From the NCBI RefSeq assembly GCF_004331995.1, contig NZ_SJDT01000004.1:1-64000 (forward strand): DNA of 64,000 bases, given 5' to 3'. The first letter of the stretch is position 1. Every line of letters begins with the position of its first letter. The DNA is from Arcanobacterium bovis (GTDB lineage Bacteria > Actinomycetota > Actinomycetes > Actinomycetales > Actinomycetaceae). The notes beneath the pieces are model-generated. The model was not told where the DNA came from, ran no database searches, and saw nothing but the letters and a program-made list of their open reading frames with translations. Shown here piece by piece: positions 34,671 through 44,784 of the stretch. A program made the translations under genes and the position numbers.

Positions 34671-36153
34671 AAGGAATGAGCCGATAACGCTGTTTCGGAC
34701 TGCGTAACGGTTCGAGCCTTTCGAGCTGCTTACTGGCGACCATATTATTAAGTAGGCGACGAACTCCTCCAACGCTAATTCCAGCCGCCGCGGCGAGTTC
34801 TTTACTAGTCGCACTGGTGTGCGTGGAAAGATATTGCAAAATTGCATCTGCAGAGGATCCATGCTTTGCTGCGTGCTTTTCTGATGTTGTGGGGTTTCGA
34901 CGTAAAAATTCGATCTTGAACTGGGTTAATGAATCGGTTACTCGAGGAGTGGGCATCAAATTCTTGGTCATTTGCGAGACAATTTCAGCAAATCCAGTTC
35001 CTCGATTCTCTGCAACAAAACCGCCTTGGCTACCGGGATAAGAGGTGGTTTCGAGTAGCCGAGATAAGAATTGATTTCGTGCCGCACTTATGCCACTCTG
35101 CCCAAGTGTGTCAATTGTAAGTGGGCCAAATAGTCCGCCGGGATTAATGATCTCGAGACGGTCGGCATACATATTTATCTGCACTTGACTACCTCGTGCT
35201 GCGAGGGAATAGTCCCGGTGCATGAGTGCGTTGGTGATCGCTTCTCGCAAAGCAACAAGCGGGTAGTCTGGGAGGTCGTGACGGAAAGTACCATCGACAA
35301 CACCGCCTATTCGCATATTTCTAGAGATAGCGGCGACGGCATCAGACACGAGGTATGGGATCGGTCCCACCAAGCTCACATTGTCAAGGAATCTTTTTCC
35401 GTCAAGTTGCGAAGATTTATCAGTTCCTGGAAACACCGAAACAGTAAGGTTGAGACGAGGGAAATACTGTTGTGGATATTTGCCGGCTACGAGTAGACCT
35501 GCCATTGTTGGGTGGAGTGTGCCGTCGTCACCTCTCTTTAGAAGATGTAAAGATACCTTCGCTTCGTCGTCAGAAAGCGCTCCGAATACCCGTGGATGCA
35601 GAGTTTTTTCACGCAGAATAATTTGGTTGACGATCTCGCTGTTGAGATCAGATTCTGAAGCGTCGAGTACCAATTCTATATCCCATGCGGGCTGACCTTT
35701 ATTTTCTTCGAGTCGGTCGATCTCATAGTTGGTAAGAGCGCGATCGCCGTCGTGCCCACGAACGTAGCTGGACGCGTATTTTCCTGCCGTTGTGATCCAA
35801 GCTGGCTTGTCGTAAGCAGGAAGCTCGTCAATTATTGCAACAACAATCTCGGAATCTTCAAACAGAACTATTTCAATTTGTGCACGAATGGGAGGCGTGA
35901 GGTCGTCGGCACACATACGAGAAAGACCATCGGCGATGCGCTTCGCATCGAAATTTTCGGCCGGAATAAAGCCGGCATTTTCATCTAGTCCGAGGAGAAT
36001 TAGGCCACCAGCTGTATTAGAAAATGCAGAAATCGTTCGGGAAAGTTTCTTGGGAACTCCACCAACAGCAGCTTTTGCTTCGACTCTGAGATTGTCTGTC
36101 TTATGCGCGCGCAGAGTCGCCACAGTGTCTTCGATTAGTGCAGATAGATCCAT
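34669..36153 (-). CDS. AlbA_2 domain / ATP-binding transcriptional regulator-like protein
   Basis: 494 residues. The N-terminal AlbA_2 (Schlafen-like) domain at about 20-130 has VEAKAAVGGVPKKLSRTISA and FSNTAGGLILLGLDE. A GHKL-type ATPase segment follows at about 300-400 (LREAITNALMHRDYS, then RGTGFAEI), and a winged-helix at the C-terminus (TSKELAAAAGISVGGVRRLL). This is the COG2865 group of putative regulators, some of which sit in defence or mobile regions. It stands alone between ybaK and clpB, bracketed by two 80-bp repeats, one in its promoter and one at its stop. Autoregulation through the repeats is a plausible inference. Confidence 0.8.
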   Translation of the reverse strand: MDLSALIEDTVATLRAHKTDNLRVEAKAAVGGVPKKLSRTISAFSNTAGGLILLGLDENAGFIPAENFDAKRIADGLSRMCADDLTPPIRAQIEIVLFEDSEIVVAIIDELPAYDKPAWITTAGKYASSYVRGHDGDRALTNYEIDRLEENKGQPAWDIELVLDASESDLNSEIVNQIILREKTLHPRVFGALSDDEAKVSLHLLKRGDDGTLHPTMAGLLVAGKYPQQYFPRLNLTVSVFPGTDKSSQLDGKRFLDNVSLVGPIPYLVSDAVAAISRNMRIGGVVDGTFRHDLPDYPLVALREAITNALMHRDYSLAARGSQVQINMYADRLEIINPGGLFGPLTIDTLGQSGISAARNQFLSRLLETTSYPGSQGGFVAENRGTGFAEIVSQMTKNLMPTPRVTDSLTQFKIEFLRRNPTTSEKHAAKHGSSADAILQYLSTHTSATSKELAAAAGISVGGVRRLLNNMVASKQLERLEPLRSPKQRYRLIP

Positions 36154-36185
36154 GAGTTTCCCACCTCAAGAGTGTCAAAAGATGT

Positions 36186-36287
36186 AACACTACACATAAC
36201 ACTATACATGAACATGCAACACTACACACAACACTGCACATAACACTTCACATGTTGAGTGTTGTGTTGAGTGTCATGTGTAGTGTT
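36186..36287. repeat. 80-bp palindromic repeat, copy 2, plus partial unit
   Basis: Copy 2 is 36208-36287; a further partial array of the same unit (AACACTACACATAACACTAT) occupies 36186-36205. It lies 30-130 bases upstream of the AlbA_2 start, that is, in its promoter region, and about 150 bases before the clpB HAIR site. The AACACT units recur about every helical turn, as expected for cooperative protein binding. Confidence 0.9.
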
Positions 36288-36434
36288 CGGCTGTGTTAGT
36301 CGCATGAAGAACTCTGTGACGACGGGGGTTACGTCGCATCACGTCTATACCAAATCCCTTCCGCTCCCGATCCAACATAACCTCCCGTTTGCCCTGTTTG
36401 CGAATGTAAACTAGCCTACCTCTCGACATGTTAA

Positions 36435-36455
36435 GTTGAGTGGAATAGACTCAAC
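36435..36455 (+). promoter_or_regulatory. HAIR operator (HspR site) of clpB
   Basis: GTTGAGT-N7-ACTCAAC, matching the HspR site with one mismatch in each outer base, 57 bases before the clpB ATG. A second TTGAGT half-site follows at 36471-36476. Puts clpB in the same regulon as dnaK. Confidence 0.92.
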
Positions 36456-36511
36456 TATTATTGCGTTACGTTGAGTGAATATTGACTTACAGCAACAATC
36501 AGGAGAACGTC

Positions 36512-39163
36512 ATGGACAAACTCACAACTAAATCACAGGAGGCGCTCGCGCAAGCGATTCAAAGCGCTTCGGCAGCGGGAAACCCGCAACTTGAGCCACT
36601 TCATCTCCTCGCAGCTTTACTTGGGCAAACAGGAGGTGTGGCGGTGGCGCTACTGGACGCCGTCGGCGTCGATCGGCACGCAATCGAACAGCGCGTGCAA
36701 GCGCAGCTCACAGCGCTTCCAGGGGCGTCGGGATCGAGCGTGGCTCAGCCACAAGCTTCACGTAACCTCTCGCAAGTACTCAACGACGCTGGTCAAGAGG
36801 CTACTGCCCTCGGAGATTCTTTCATTTCTACCGAGCATCTGTTGCTCGCAATTTCTCAATCGCAGAGCTCGGCCGGTGAAATCTTGCGCTCGGCAGGAGC
36901 CGGTCGAGATCAACTTTTTGCAGCTCTGCCTTCGGTGCGTGGCTCTGCCAAAGTGCAGTCCGCCGATCCGGAGGGTACTTTCAAGGCACTTGAAAAGTAC
37001 GGCACCGATCTCACCCAGGCGGCACGCGATGGGAAACTGGATCCGGTAATTGGCCGCGACTCTGAAATCCGCCGTGTAATTCAGGTGCTCTCGCGTCGCA
37101 CCAAGAACAATCCGGTGCTGATTGGTGAGCCGGGCGTAGGTAAAACCGCAGTGGTGGAGGGGCTTGCGCAGCGAATCGTTGACGGCGATGTGCCTGAGTC
37201 TCTGCGTGGAAAGCGTCTGATTGCGCTCGACATCTCGGCAATGGTGGCTGGGGCAAAGTATCGAGGCGAATTCGAGGAACGCCTGAAAGCAGTTCTGCAA
37301 GAGATCAAAGATTCCGACGGCGAAGTGGTCACCTTTATCGATGAGCTTCACACGGTGGTCGGCGCGGGTGGAGGCGCTGACGGCGCCATGGACGCGGGCA
37401 ATATGCTCAAGCCGATGCTCGCCCGCGGCGAATTGCGACTAGTTGGTGCCACTACGCTCGATGAATACCGCGAAAATATCGAGAAAGATCCGGCGCTTGA
37501 GCGCAGGTTCCAGCAGATTTTCGTTGGCGAGCCGTCGGTTGAAGATACGATCGCTATCTTGCGCGGAATTGCGCCTAAGTACGAAGCACATCACAAGGTG
37601 ACGATTTCTGACGGCGCGCTCGTTGCTGCTGCCACACTTTCTGATCGCTATATCTCTGGACGGCAGCTTCCCGATAAAGCCATCGATTTGGTAGACGAAG
37701 CAGCGTCGCGGCTGCGTATGGAGCTAGATTCTTCGCCTGAGGAAATCGACGTGCTTCAACGCCAGGTAGATCGTCTGCGGATGGAAAAGGCCTATCTCGA
37801 AGAGACTGAAACGGACGACGATGCCGGTGCAGCTGAGCGTCTTGAGCGCTTGGAAGCCGAGTTGGCTGATAAGTCCGAAGAGCTGGCTGGACTCAACGCG
37901 CGTTGGCAAGCAGAGAAGGCGGGTCGTAACAAAGTGGGCGATTTGCGCGTAAAGCTCGATGAATTGCGCACTGAACTGGAAAAAGCTATTCGCGAGGGTA
38001 GGTACGAAGACGCCGGACGCATTCAAAACGGCGATATTCCAGATGTTGAGCGGCAAATTGCTGAGGGTGAATCGGAAGAGCCGCCGAGTGCAGATGCCAC
38101 TCCGATGATTGCGGAGCGCGTGGATGCTGAAGGTATTGCTGAGGTTATTGCCGCTTGGACGGGAATTCCGGTAGGTCGTCTTTTGCAAGGAGAGACGGAA
38201 AAACTCCTCGATATGGAGCATTACCTTGGCAAACGCCTCATTGGCCAAGACAGCGCAGTGCGTTCGGTGTCTGATGCTGTGCGTCGTTCGCGCTCCGGTG
38301 TGGCTGACCCGAACCGTCCAACTGGTTCGTTCCTCTTCCTTGGACCAACCGGTGTCGGAAAGACGGAACTCGCCAAGGCTCTCGCTGATTTTCTTTTCGA
38401 CGACGAGCGCGCCATGGTTCGTATCGATATGTCTGAGTACAGTGAGAAACACTCGGTGGCGCGTCTGGTAGGCGCACCTCCAGGATACGTCGGATACGAA
38501 GAAGGTGGGCAGCTCACGGAAGCAGTGCGGCGTCGTCCCTACGGTGTTGTACTTCTCGACGAGGTTGAAAAAGCGCATCCGGAAGTCTTCGATATTTTAT
38601 TGCAAGTGCTCGACGACGGTCGCTTGACGGACGGGCAGGGGCGCACGGTCGATTTCCGAAATACGATTCTCATTTTGACGTCGAATCTTGGATCGCAGTT
38701 CCTTTCTGATACGGAATTGACCGCTGAGCAGAAGAATTCGGCGGTGATGAGCGCTGTGCGTGCTCATTTTAAGCCGGAGTTCCTCAACCGTTTGGACGAC
38801 GTGATTATGTTCGAGCCGCTGACGATTGAGCAGCTGGGGCAGATTGTCGAATTGCAAGTGGCGCAATTGGCGCAGCGGCTTTCTACCCGCCGAATCAAGT
38901 TGGAGGTGCTTCCTGCGGCGAAGGATATTCTCACTGTTGATGGTTATGATGCCGCGTTTGGTGCACGGCCGTTGCGTCGACTCATCCAACGTGAAATCGG
39001 AGATCAGATGGCGAGAATGCTTCTGGCTGGCACGGTGGTGGACGGCGACACTGTGGTGGTAGATGCTGCCGATATTGACCCAAGTGATTTTGGGGATGTC
39101 GCGCAGGGTGAGAACGGTATTAGCACAGCTCATCAGCGTTTGAAGCTCAGCGTGCGGCAATGA
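36512..39163 (+). CDS. clpB: Disaggregase ClpB (Hsp100)
   Basis: About 883 residues. An N-terminal Clp repeat domain (1-145) is followed by AAA+ ring 1 with Walker [10 protein letters not shown] (near 205), the middle coiled coil (about 400-525), and AAA+ ring 2 with Walker [10 protein letters not shown] (near 612) and Walker [12 protein letters not shown]. It extracts polypeptides from aggregates with DnaK. The ATG at 36512 ([11 protein letters not shown]) with AGGAG upstream is chosen over an in-frame start 30 bases earlier. HspR control through the adjacent HAIR site is strongly indicated. Confidence 0.96.
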   Translation: MDKLTTKSQEALAQAIQSASAAGNPQLEPLHLLAALLGQTGGVAVALLDAVGVDRHAIEQRVQAQLTALPGASGSSVAQPQASRNLSQVLNDAGQEATALGDSFISTEHLLLAISQSQSSAGEILRSAGAGRDQLFAALPSVRGSAKVQSADPEGTFKALEKYGTDLTQAARDGKLDPVIGRDSEIRRVIQVLSRRTKNNPVLIGEPGVGKTAVVEGLAQRIVDGDVPESLRGKRLIALDISAMVAGAKYRGEFEERLKAVLQEIKDSDGEVVTFIDELHTVVGAGGGADGAMDAGNMLKPMLARGELRLVGATTLDEYRENIEKDPALERRFQQIFVGEPSVEDTIAILRGIAPKYEAHHKVTISDGALVAAATLSDRYISGRQLPDKAIDLVDEAASRLRMELDSSPEEIDVLQRQVDRLRMEKAYLEETETDDDAGAAERLERLEAELADKSEELAGLNARWQAEKAGRNKVGDLRVKLDELRTELEKAIREGRYEDAGRIQNGDIPDVERQIAEGESEEPPSADATPMIAERVDAEGIAEVIAAWTGIPVGRLLQGETEKLLDMEHYLGKRLIGQDSAVRSVSDAVRRSRSGVADPNRPTGSFLFLGPTGVGKTELAKALADFLFDDERAMVRIDMSEYSEKHSVARLVGAPPGYVGYEEGGQLTEAVRRRPYGVVLLDEVEKAHPEVFDILLQVLDDGRLTDGQGRTVDFRNTILILTSNLGSQFLSDTELTAEQKNSAVMSAVRAHFKPEFLNRLDDVIMFEPLTIEQLGQIVELQVAQLAQRLSTRRIKLEVLPAAKDILTVDGYDAAFGARPLRRLIQREIGDQMARMLLAGTVVDGDTVVVDAADIDPSDFGDVAQGENGISTAHQRLKLSVRQ

Positions 39164-39243
39164 CTGGCAGTAGGCGTCGCTAAAGTCCCAAGGATTTCTG
39201 CTCCTCAAGTTTATGATGAGAGAGATCTAAGGAGTTGAGCAGC

Positions 39244-40551
39244 ATGGAGCACCACGAACAGCAGACACTGCATGGGAGGCACGCGCCACACGGTGCGCGG
39301 CGGCATCCGGGTGAGCAGCAGAGTCACCCGGATGCTCACCGGAATCACTCTGGTGAACAGCGCAGTCATCCAGGTGAACGCCGAGCTCATCCAATCGTGC
39401 GCGAAATCCGGCACGATTTGAATGAGAAACCGTTTATCGCGATCTGGGAGGTTACCAGAGCGTGTGGGCTTGTGTGTGCACATTGCCGAGCCGAGGCGCA
39501 GCGTCATGCTGCGCCCGGCCAGCTCACCACTGAGCAGGGGAAAGACTTGCTGCGTCAACTTGCTAGTTATTCGAAACCTCTGCCGCTCGTCGTCCTTACT
39601 GGTGGAGACTGCTTCGAACGTGACGACCTCGTTGAACTGGTGCGCTACGGAACTGAACTGGGACTTTCGATGTCGATTTCGCCGTCCGTTACTCCTTTGT
39701 TTACAAAGGAGCGTTTGGTGGCCTTGCGGGAGGCTGGCGGTAAAGCGATGTCGGTGTCGATGGACGGCGCAACTGCCGAAACGCACGATGCCTTCCGTGG
39801 TATCAAGGGCACTTTCGACAAAACCGTGGAAGCCACGAAAATCATCAATGAAGTGGGCTTTCGCTTGCAAATAAACTCCACCTTGACCCGCGGAAATATC
39901 AAGGAAGCGCCGGCTATGCTCGCAAAAGCGATCGAGCTGCGGGCGTTCATGTGGTACATATTTATGCTGGTGCCAACAGGGCGAGGTGCCAATTTGAATA
40001 TGCTCTCGCCTTTGGAACGTGAGGACGTATTACAGTGGCTGCACGATGTGTCGGATCGGATTGCGATTAAGACGACGGAGGCGCCGCAATACCGCCGTAT
40101 TGCTTTCCAACGTGCGCGAGCCGCTGAAGGCGGGCAAGCTATGCCTGAACATGGGGAATTGTATTACTGGTTGACTGAGGAAACTGTGCGGCTATTAGGG
40201 AAGACGCCGGAAAAGACGCGAATTCCGCGCACGCCTTTGGCTGTGAATTCTGGTTCAGGATTTGTGTTCATTGACCATGTGGGCGATGTGTATCCGTCGG
40301 GATTCTTGCCGATTCATGTGGGTTCGGTGAAAGAAACTCCTTTGGCGCAGCTATACTCTGATTCTCCCGTGATGCGTGAGTTGCGCACTCCTGAACATTT
40401 TGGTGGGAAATGTGGAGTGTGCGAATATAACCACTTTTGTGGCGGATCGCGCTCGACGGCTTACGCCTTGACTCGCGATCCGCTTGCCGCTGATCCGTCG
40501 TGTGCGTATGTGCCGGCTGGATATACAGGTGAAATGCCTGCTAGCTGGTGA
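39244..40551 (+). CDS. Radical SAM/SPASM protein, AhbD-like, with His-rich N-terminus
   Basis: About 435 residues. The radical SAM cysteine motif CGLVCAHC (C-x3-C-x2-C) binds the catalytic [4Fe-4S] cluster. A C-terminal SPASM-type cysteine group (CGVCEYNHFCGGSRSTAY...C) binds auxiliary clusters. This layout matches actinobacterial radical SAM proteins related to haem-synthesis enzymes AhbC/AhbD; the reaction here is unknown. The first 60 residues are an extension with about fourteen His, containing repeated HPGEQ/HPGER units. GGAG nine bases before the ATG at 39244 supports this start over a TTG at 39235. Confidence 0.82.
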   Translation: MEHHEQQTLHGRHAPHGARRHPGEQQSHPDAHRNHSGEQRSHPGERRAHPIVREIRHDLNEKPFIAIWEVTRACGLVCAHCRAEAQRHAAPGQLTTEQGKDLLRQLASYSKPLPLVVLTGGDCFERDDLVELVRYGTELGLSMSISPSVTPLFTKERLVALREAGGKAMSVSMDGATAETHDAFRGIKGTFDKTVEATKIINEVGFRLQINSTLTRGNIKEAPAMLAKAIELRAFMWYIFMLVPTGRGANLNMLSPLEREDVLQWLHDVSDRIAIKTTEAPQYRRIAFQRARAAEGGQAMPEHGELYYWLTEETVRLLGKTPEKTRIPRTPLAVNSGSGFVFIDHVGDVYPSGFLPIHVGSVKETPLAQLYSDSPVMRELRTPEHFGGKCGVCEYNHFCGGSRSTAYALTRDPLAADPSCAYVPAGYTGEMPASW

Positions 40552-40650
40552 TTGGAACTCCGCGAGACAGTGACTCGAGGTGAAGCGTTCTCTCTTGAGA
40601 CCAAGCGCTCTAACTCGAAGCAAAGCATTCTAACTAAATGTGCGTGAACT

Positions 40651-40686
40651 GGGGGTGGAGATGGGAAAACACCCATCTCCACCCCC
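40651..40686. terminator. Bidirectional terminator-like hairpin
   Basis: GGGGGTGGAGATGGG (40651-40665) pairs perfectly with CCCATCTCCACCCCC (40672-40686) across a six-base loop, between the radical SAM gene (+) and ino1 (-). No U-tract. Confidence 0.85.
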
Positions 40687-40717
40687 ACACAGCAGAGTTA
40701 GCCTGATAATAAGTCGA

Positions 40718-41797
40718 TCAGCGCTCTACTTCGCCACGGATGAATCCTTCAACGGATTCGCGTGCGATATTATCGCGGCGCTGCTCAGGTGGCGATTTCA
40801 TCAGGTAGGAAGAGGCCGAAAGGATTGGGCCGCCCACGCCGCGATCAAGTGCGATCTTTGCGGCGCGGATAGCGTCAATCACGATGCCAGCTGAGTTTGG
40901 TGAATCCCAAACCTCAAGCTTGTACTCCATCTGAATTGGCACTTCACCGAAGGTTGTTCCCTCGATACGCACGAAAGCGAATTTGCGATCCTCGAGCCAT
41001 GGCACGTAATCGGATGGGCCAACGTGAATATCGTGATCGTTGACTGGACCAGTCATATTGGAAGTCACCGCGTTGGTCTTGGAAATCTTCTTCGACTCAA
41101 GGCGGTTGCGCTGCAACATATTCTTGAAGTCCATATTTCCACCCACGTTGAGCTGGTAAGTGCGATCAATCCGCACACCGCGCTCTTCCATGAGTCGCAC
41201 AATATCGCGGTGCGAAATTGTTGCGCCGTACTGCGACTTAATATCGTCGCCCACAATTGGCACGCCAGCTGCCTCGAACTTCGCGGCCCACTCCGGATTG
41301 GAAGCAATAAACACAGGCAAGCAGTTCACAAAAGCTACGCCTGCGTCGATAGCGCACTGAGCGTAGAAGCGATCGGCTTCTTCCGAACCAACTGGCAGGT
41401 AGGATACGAGCACGTCAATCTGTGCGTCCTTGAGTACCTGCACCACGTCAACTTCTGGTTCTGCGGATTCCTCGATTGTGGCGCGGTAGTATTCGCCAAG
41501 ACCATCGAGAGTCTTGCCGCGGCTCACGGTCACTCCCAAATGTGGCACATCGGTAAACTTGAAAGTGTTGTTTTCGCCAGCCCAAATTGCCTCGGAGAGA
41601 TCCTTGCCAACTTTGTCTGCGTCAACGTCAAATGCGGCAGCAAACTCAACGTCATTAACGTGGTAACCACCGAAGTTGACGTGCATGAGGCCTGGGATGG
41701 TGTCAGATGGGTCTGCGTCGCGGTAAAAATGGACGCCTTGCACTAGGGAGCTGGCGCAGTTTCCAACGCCAACAATGCCTACGCGAATCTTGCTCAT
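40718..41797 (-). CDS. ino1: myo-Inositol-1-phosphate synthase
   Basis: 359 residues, the actinobacterial form. NAD-binding [71 protein letters not shown] and [12 protein letters not shown] are characteristic. It converts glucose-6-phosphate to inositol-1-phosphate for phosphatidylinositol and mycothiol. GGAGA precedes the ATG. Confidence 0.95.
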   Translation of the reverse strand: MSKIRVGIVGVGNCASSLVQGVHFYRDADPSDTIPGLMHVNFGGYHVNDVEFAAAFDVDADKVGKDLSEAIWAGENNTFKFTDVPHLGVTVSRGKTLDGLGEYYRATIEESAEPEVDVVQVLKDAQIDVLVSYLPVGSEEADRFYAQCAIDAGVAFVNCLPVFIASNPEWAAKFEAAGVPIVGDDIKSQYGATISHRDIVRLMEERGVRIDRTYQLNVGGNMDFKNMLQRNRLESKKISKTNAVTSNMTGPVNDHDIHVGPSDYVPWLEDRKFAFVRIEGTTFGEVPIQMEYKLEVWDSPNSAGIVIDAIRAAKIALDRGVGGPILSASSYLMKSPPEQRRDNIARESVEGFIRGEVER

Positions 41798-41910
41798 ATA
41801 TTCTCCTAGATTATCTGCCTAATCGGCTGAGCACGTGCGGACGTAAATGTCCTAACATTTCGATCTTTCCACGTTGAAGCGAAATTATCAATTGTCTTAA
41901 CAAATTTGAA

Positions 41911-42492
41911 TCAGCTCAGAGAGGAAGAGTCAGGTAGCTCCTGGTAGATTCCGTGCGCCAAAGCGATCTGGAACAGCTCAATACCCACATAAATAAAAGC
42001 AGGCAGCATCATGAATAAGATGCCTGAATAGATATAAGCGCACAGGCACATAATCCACAGCAGCAGATCCATCATTCCACGCTGAACATGCCCCCAGTAA
42101 AAATTGTGCGCACCTTGGAATCCAAAGAGGAGTCCCAGTACGACGGCGGTACCGCGGGTTTTCTTGGACGTTTCGAAACGTGAGGGTGACGGCGTCGTCG
42201 CCATTTCCCCAAAACGCGGCTGCATTCCTTGTGCCATGTGTGACGACGGCGCTTGCGCTTGCTTGCGTCCGAATTGTGAGGGGTGAGCACGCCAAGCGGA
42301 CATGAAATCAGGGTGTACTTGGCGCAATGAATCTCTAGCGCAGGCGCTCATGCCGGGCGGGCTTTGCCGCGAGAACAGCGATCCAGGCTCGTAGATATTG
42401 ACGTCAACGTCGGCACGTACATCGAGCAGCGGATCGGGAGCCGCGCTAAATACAGAGTTCTCGCGTTCAGACTTCTGAGTCTTGTCCTCCAT
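41911..42492 (-). CDS. TM2-domain membrane protein
   Basis: 193 residues: a hydrophilic N-terminus of about 105 residues rich in Pro/Ser/Gln, then a TM2 domain: AVVLGLLFGFQGAHNFYWGH, followed by GMMDLLLWIM and a third hydrophobic stretch. The G-x-x-G-x-H-x-F-Y turn is the family mark. Function unknown. It lies 113 bases upstream of ino1 on the same strand and may be co-transcribed with it. Confidence 0.85.
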   Translation of the reverse strand: MEDKTQKSERENSVFSAAPDPLLDVRADVDVNIYEPGSLFSRQSPPGMSACARDSLRQVHPDFMSAWRAHPSQFGRKQAQAPSSHMAQGMQPRFGEMATTPSPSRFETSKKTRGTAVVLGLLFGFQGAHNFYWGHVQRGMMDLLLWIMCLCAYIYSGILFMMLPAFIYVGIELFQIALAHGIYQELPDSSSLS

Positions 42493-42651
42493 GAAGCTAA
42501 CTGTACCGGAAATATTTGGATTCCCTAATTTCGATTTTTGCCTTCCCTAGTACGTCCGCAATGTGACGAAAACCGTTCCGAATTTTGGTCAAAGCATTGA
42601 CTTTGACTTCTGTGAAACTTATTCTTGTTCAGAATCGAACGTCCGGCGCAC

Positions 42652-42721
42652 AGATCTACACAGATCCGCGTCGTCCAAGATTGAGCCTTGAATCAAGCCT
42701 TGAGAGGTTGGCACAGCAGCA
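42652..42721 (+). promoter_or_regulatory. pyr operon leader with PyrR-like binding loop
   Basis: CTTGAGAGGTTGGCACAG (about 42699-42716) resembles the GAGAGGYUNGCA core of PyrR-binding RNA loops. It is immediately upstream of the pyrC ATG, and its GAGAGG is the only Shine-Dalgarno-like string there. Just upstream are a dyad CTTGAATCAAG (42688-42698) and a tandem CACAGATC repeat. No U-rich terminator is seen, so translational control as described for mycobacterial pyr leaders is the likelier mode. No pyrR gene lies in the window. Confidence 0.45.
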
Positions 42722-43990
42722 ATGATTGCTTTGAATAAGCCAGACTCCACTCAATGTAGTGGAACGATACCTTGCCGTCCCACTATTTTCGATGAAAACC
42801 CGTTGTTGGAATTTCTCAATTCCGCTCGGTTTTCCATTTTCCCCGGCTTCTGCGATGTGCATGTTCACTTCCGAGAGCCGGGGTTTTCTTATAAAGAGAC
42901 GGTGGCAACTGGCACTAGAGCTGCCGCGCGAGGTGGTTTCACCGCCGTCGGCACCATGCCGAATCTCGACCCAGTTCCAGACTCTGTGGAAAATCTTGCC
43001 TTGGCGCAAGAGTATATCGACGCCGGTGCCCTCATCAACGTCTACCCTTATGGTTCAATTACTGCTGCTGAAAGAGGAGAGCGCCTCGCTGACCTGCGCG
43101 ACATGGCGCCGTATGCGCTCGCGTTTTCCGACGACGGCATGGGAGTGCAGTCGCGGGAGCTCATGCGCGAGGCTATGGTACTAGCAAAAGAGCTAGGAAA
43201 AGTGATCGCTGCTCACTGTGAGGACGCCGAGCTCAAAGGCCGTGGATATATCAATGACGGCGAGTATGCGCGCGCCCATAATCACATTGGCATTCCGAAA
43301 GAAAGCGAATGGCGTGAGCTTGAACGCGATCTTGAGCTCGCCAAAGACACAGGGGTAGCCTTTCATGCTTGTCATATTTCATGTGCTGAAAGCGTGGAGT
43401 TGATGCGGCAAGCAAAAGCAGATGGTATCGATGCAAGTTGCGAGACAGCACCGCATTACCTTGTGTTTGACGATTCGATGCTGCAAGAGGACGGCCGCTT
43501 CAAAATGAACCCGCCGCTGCGCGCGCCACAGGATCGCCATGCATTACTCGAGGCAGTGGCCGATGGAACCATTGATATGTTCGCCACGGATCACGCGCCG
43601 CACGCAGAAGAAGAAAAATCGCGTGGCCTAGCTGAATCGGCTTTCGGCGTGGTGGGTATCGAAAACTCCTTCCAAGCGATATACACGCACCTTGTGCGGC
43701 CCGGAGTGATAACTATGGAACGGGCAATGGAGTTATTAGCGCATAATCCACGCAAACGTTTCAAAATTCCACTTGGTGAAGATTTCAGCGTATGGGATTT
43801 GGACCATCGCCAAAACCTAGACCCGAATGAGTTCGAGTCCCTCGGACGGGCTACTCCATTTGCTGGCACTGAGCTTTTTGGAAAATGCCTGCTCACGGTA
43901 TGCGGTGGAAAGATCGCATATCTCGATTCTGCCGCGATGATTTCCACAACGACTGCCGCAATGACTCCCTCCACGAAAGGCCAACTATGA
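42722..43990 (+). CDS. pyrC: Dihydroorotase
   Basis: 422 residues of a class I dihydroorotase: metal site DVHVHFREPGF, substrate site TMPNLDP, HCEDAELKG, HACHISCAESVELM, CETAPHYL, and catalytic Asp in FATDHAPHAEEEK. It closes carbamoyl-aspartate to dihydroorotate. Only about 43 residues precede the HxH motif and they lack the usual small beta-barrel pattern, so the N-terminus is abbreviated or the start misread. First gene of a six-gene pyr operon; its TGA overlaps the ATG of pyrK. Confidence 0.92.
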   Translation: MIALNKPDSTQCSGTIPCRPTIFDENPLLEFLNSARFSIFPGFCDVHVHFREPGFSYKETVATGTRAAARGGFTAVGTMPNLDPVPDSVENLALAQEYIDAGALINVYPYGSITAAERGERLADLRDMAPYALAFSDDGMGVQSRELMREAMVLAKELGKVIAAHCEDAELKGRGYINDGEYARAHNHIGIPKESEWRELERDLELAKDTGVAFHACHISCAESVELMRQAKADGIDASCETAPHYLVFDDSMLQEDGRFKMNPPLRAPQDRHALLEAVADGTIDMFATDHAPHAEEEKSRGLAESAFGVVGIENSFQAIYTHLVRPGVITMERAMELLAHNPRKRFKIPLGEDFSVWDLDHRQNLDPNEFESLGRATPFAGTELFGKCLLTVCGGKIAYLDSAAMISTTTAAMTPSTKGQL

Positions 43991-44784
43991 TCCCAGCAGC
44001 CAAAACGACGATGATCCAAACCATGCTCACTGTTACCAGCAACCGCGAGATTGCCAGCAATATTTACGAAATTACCTTGCGCGGAGATGTGTCCGCGATC
44101 AAAAATCCTGGTCAGTTCGTCAATATCAAGATTCCGGGCTTTGCCACCCGTCGTCCGCTCTCTGTATGCAACGTGACTGATAGTGACGGCACGCAATCCG
44201 GCGTCGTCACCCTTGTGTACAAGACGTTCGGAGACGGAACGCGAGCCTTGGCACGCATGGAAAAGGAAACTCGGCTAGATGTGCTTCTGGGGTTAGGAAA
44301 TGGTTTCGACGTTTCCCGATCAGGAAGCGATCCAGTATTAATAGGCGGCGGCGTTGGAGTGCCGCCTTTATTTTTGCTCGCACGCCGGCTGGTAGAGCGC
44401 GGAATCACGCCAACGGTGATCCTCGGATTTAACACTGCCAGCGAGGTATTTTACGAAGCCGAGTTTCGAACGCTCGGCTGCACAGTGCGCACGTGCACTG
44501 TAGACGGAAGCGCTGGGGAAACTGGCCTCGTCACGACGGCGCTCGCGGAGCTCGCCCAGCACAGGGCACTCAGTTATATATATGCCTGCGGTCCGAACGC
44601 CATGCTCAAAGCGATTGCTCAGTTGGACGTGGCACCCGGGGAGCTGAGCTTCGAAGAACGTATGGCTTGTGGATTCGGGGTCTGTATGGGTTGTTCATTT
44701 CAGGTTGCCGACGGCGGTTCGCGGCGCCTGTGTGTAGAAGGACCAGTTGTGCGCACACAAGACGTTGTATGGGAGCAAAAATGA
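43987..44784 (+). CDS. pyrK: Dihydroorotate dehydrogenase electron-transfer subunit
   Basis: 265 residues. FAD-binding RPLSVCNVTD, NAD-binding GGGVGVPPLFLLARRL, and a C-terminal [2Fe-2S] site ERMACGFGVCMGCSFQV...C. It links PyrD to NAD+, forming a type 1B dihydroorotate dehydrogenase. Starts overlap: ATGA with pyrC and ATGA with pyrD. Confidence 0.93.
   Translation: MIPAAKTTMIQTMLTVTSNREIASNIYEITLRGDVSAIKNPGQFVNIKIPGFATRRPLSVCNVTDSDGTQSGVVTLVYKTFGDGTRALARMEKETRLDVLLGLGNGFDVSRSGSDPVLIGGGVGVPPLFLLARRLVERGITPTVILGFNTASEVFYEAEFRTLGCTVRTCTVDGSAGETGLVTTALAELAQHRALSYIYACGPNAMLKAIAQLDVAPGELSFEERMACGFGVCMGCSFQVADGGSRRLCVEGPVVRTQDVVWEQK

Noticed and set aside
34591-36287. CRISPR-like appearance of repeated AACACT units
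   Set aside because: Units are short, tandem and palindromic with no unique spacers and no cas genes.
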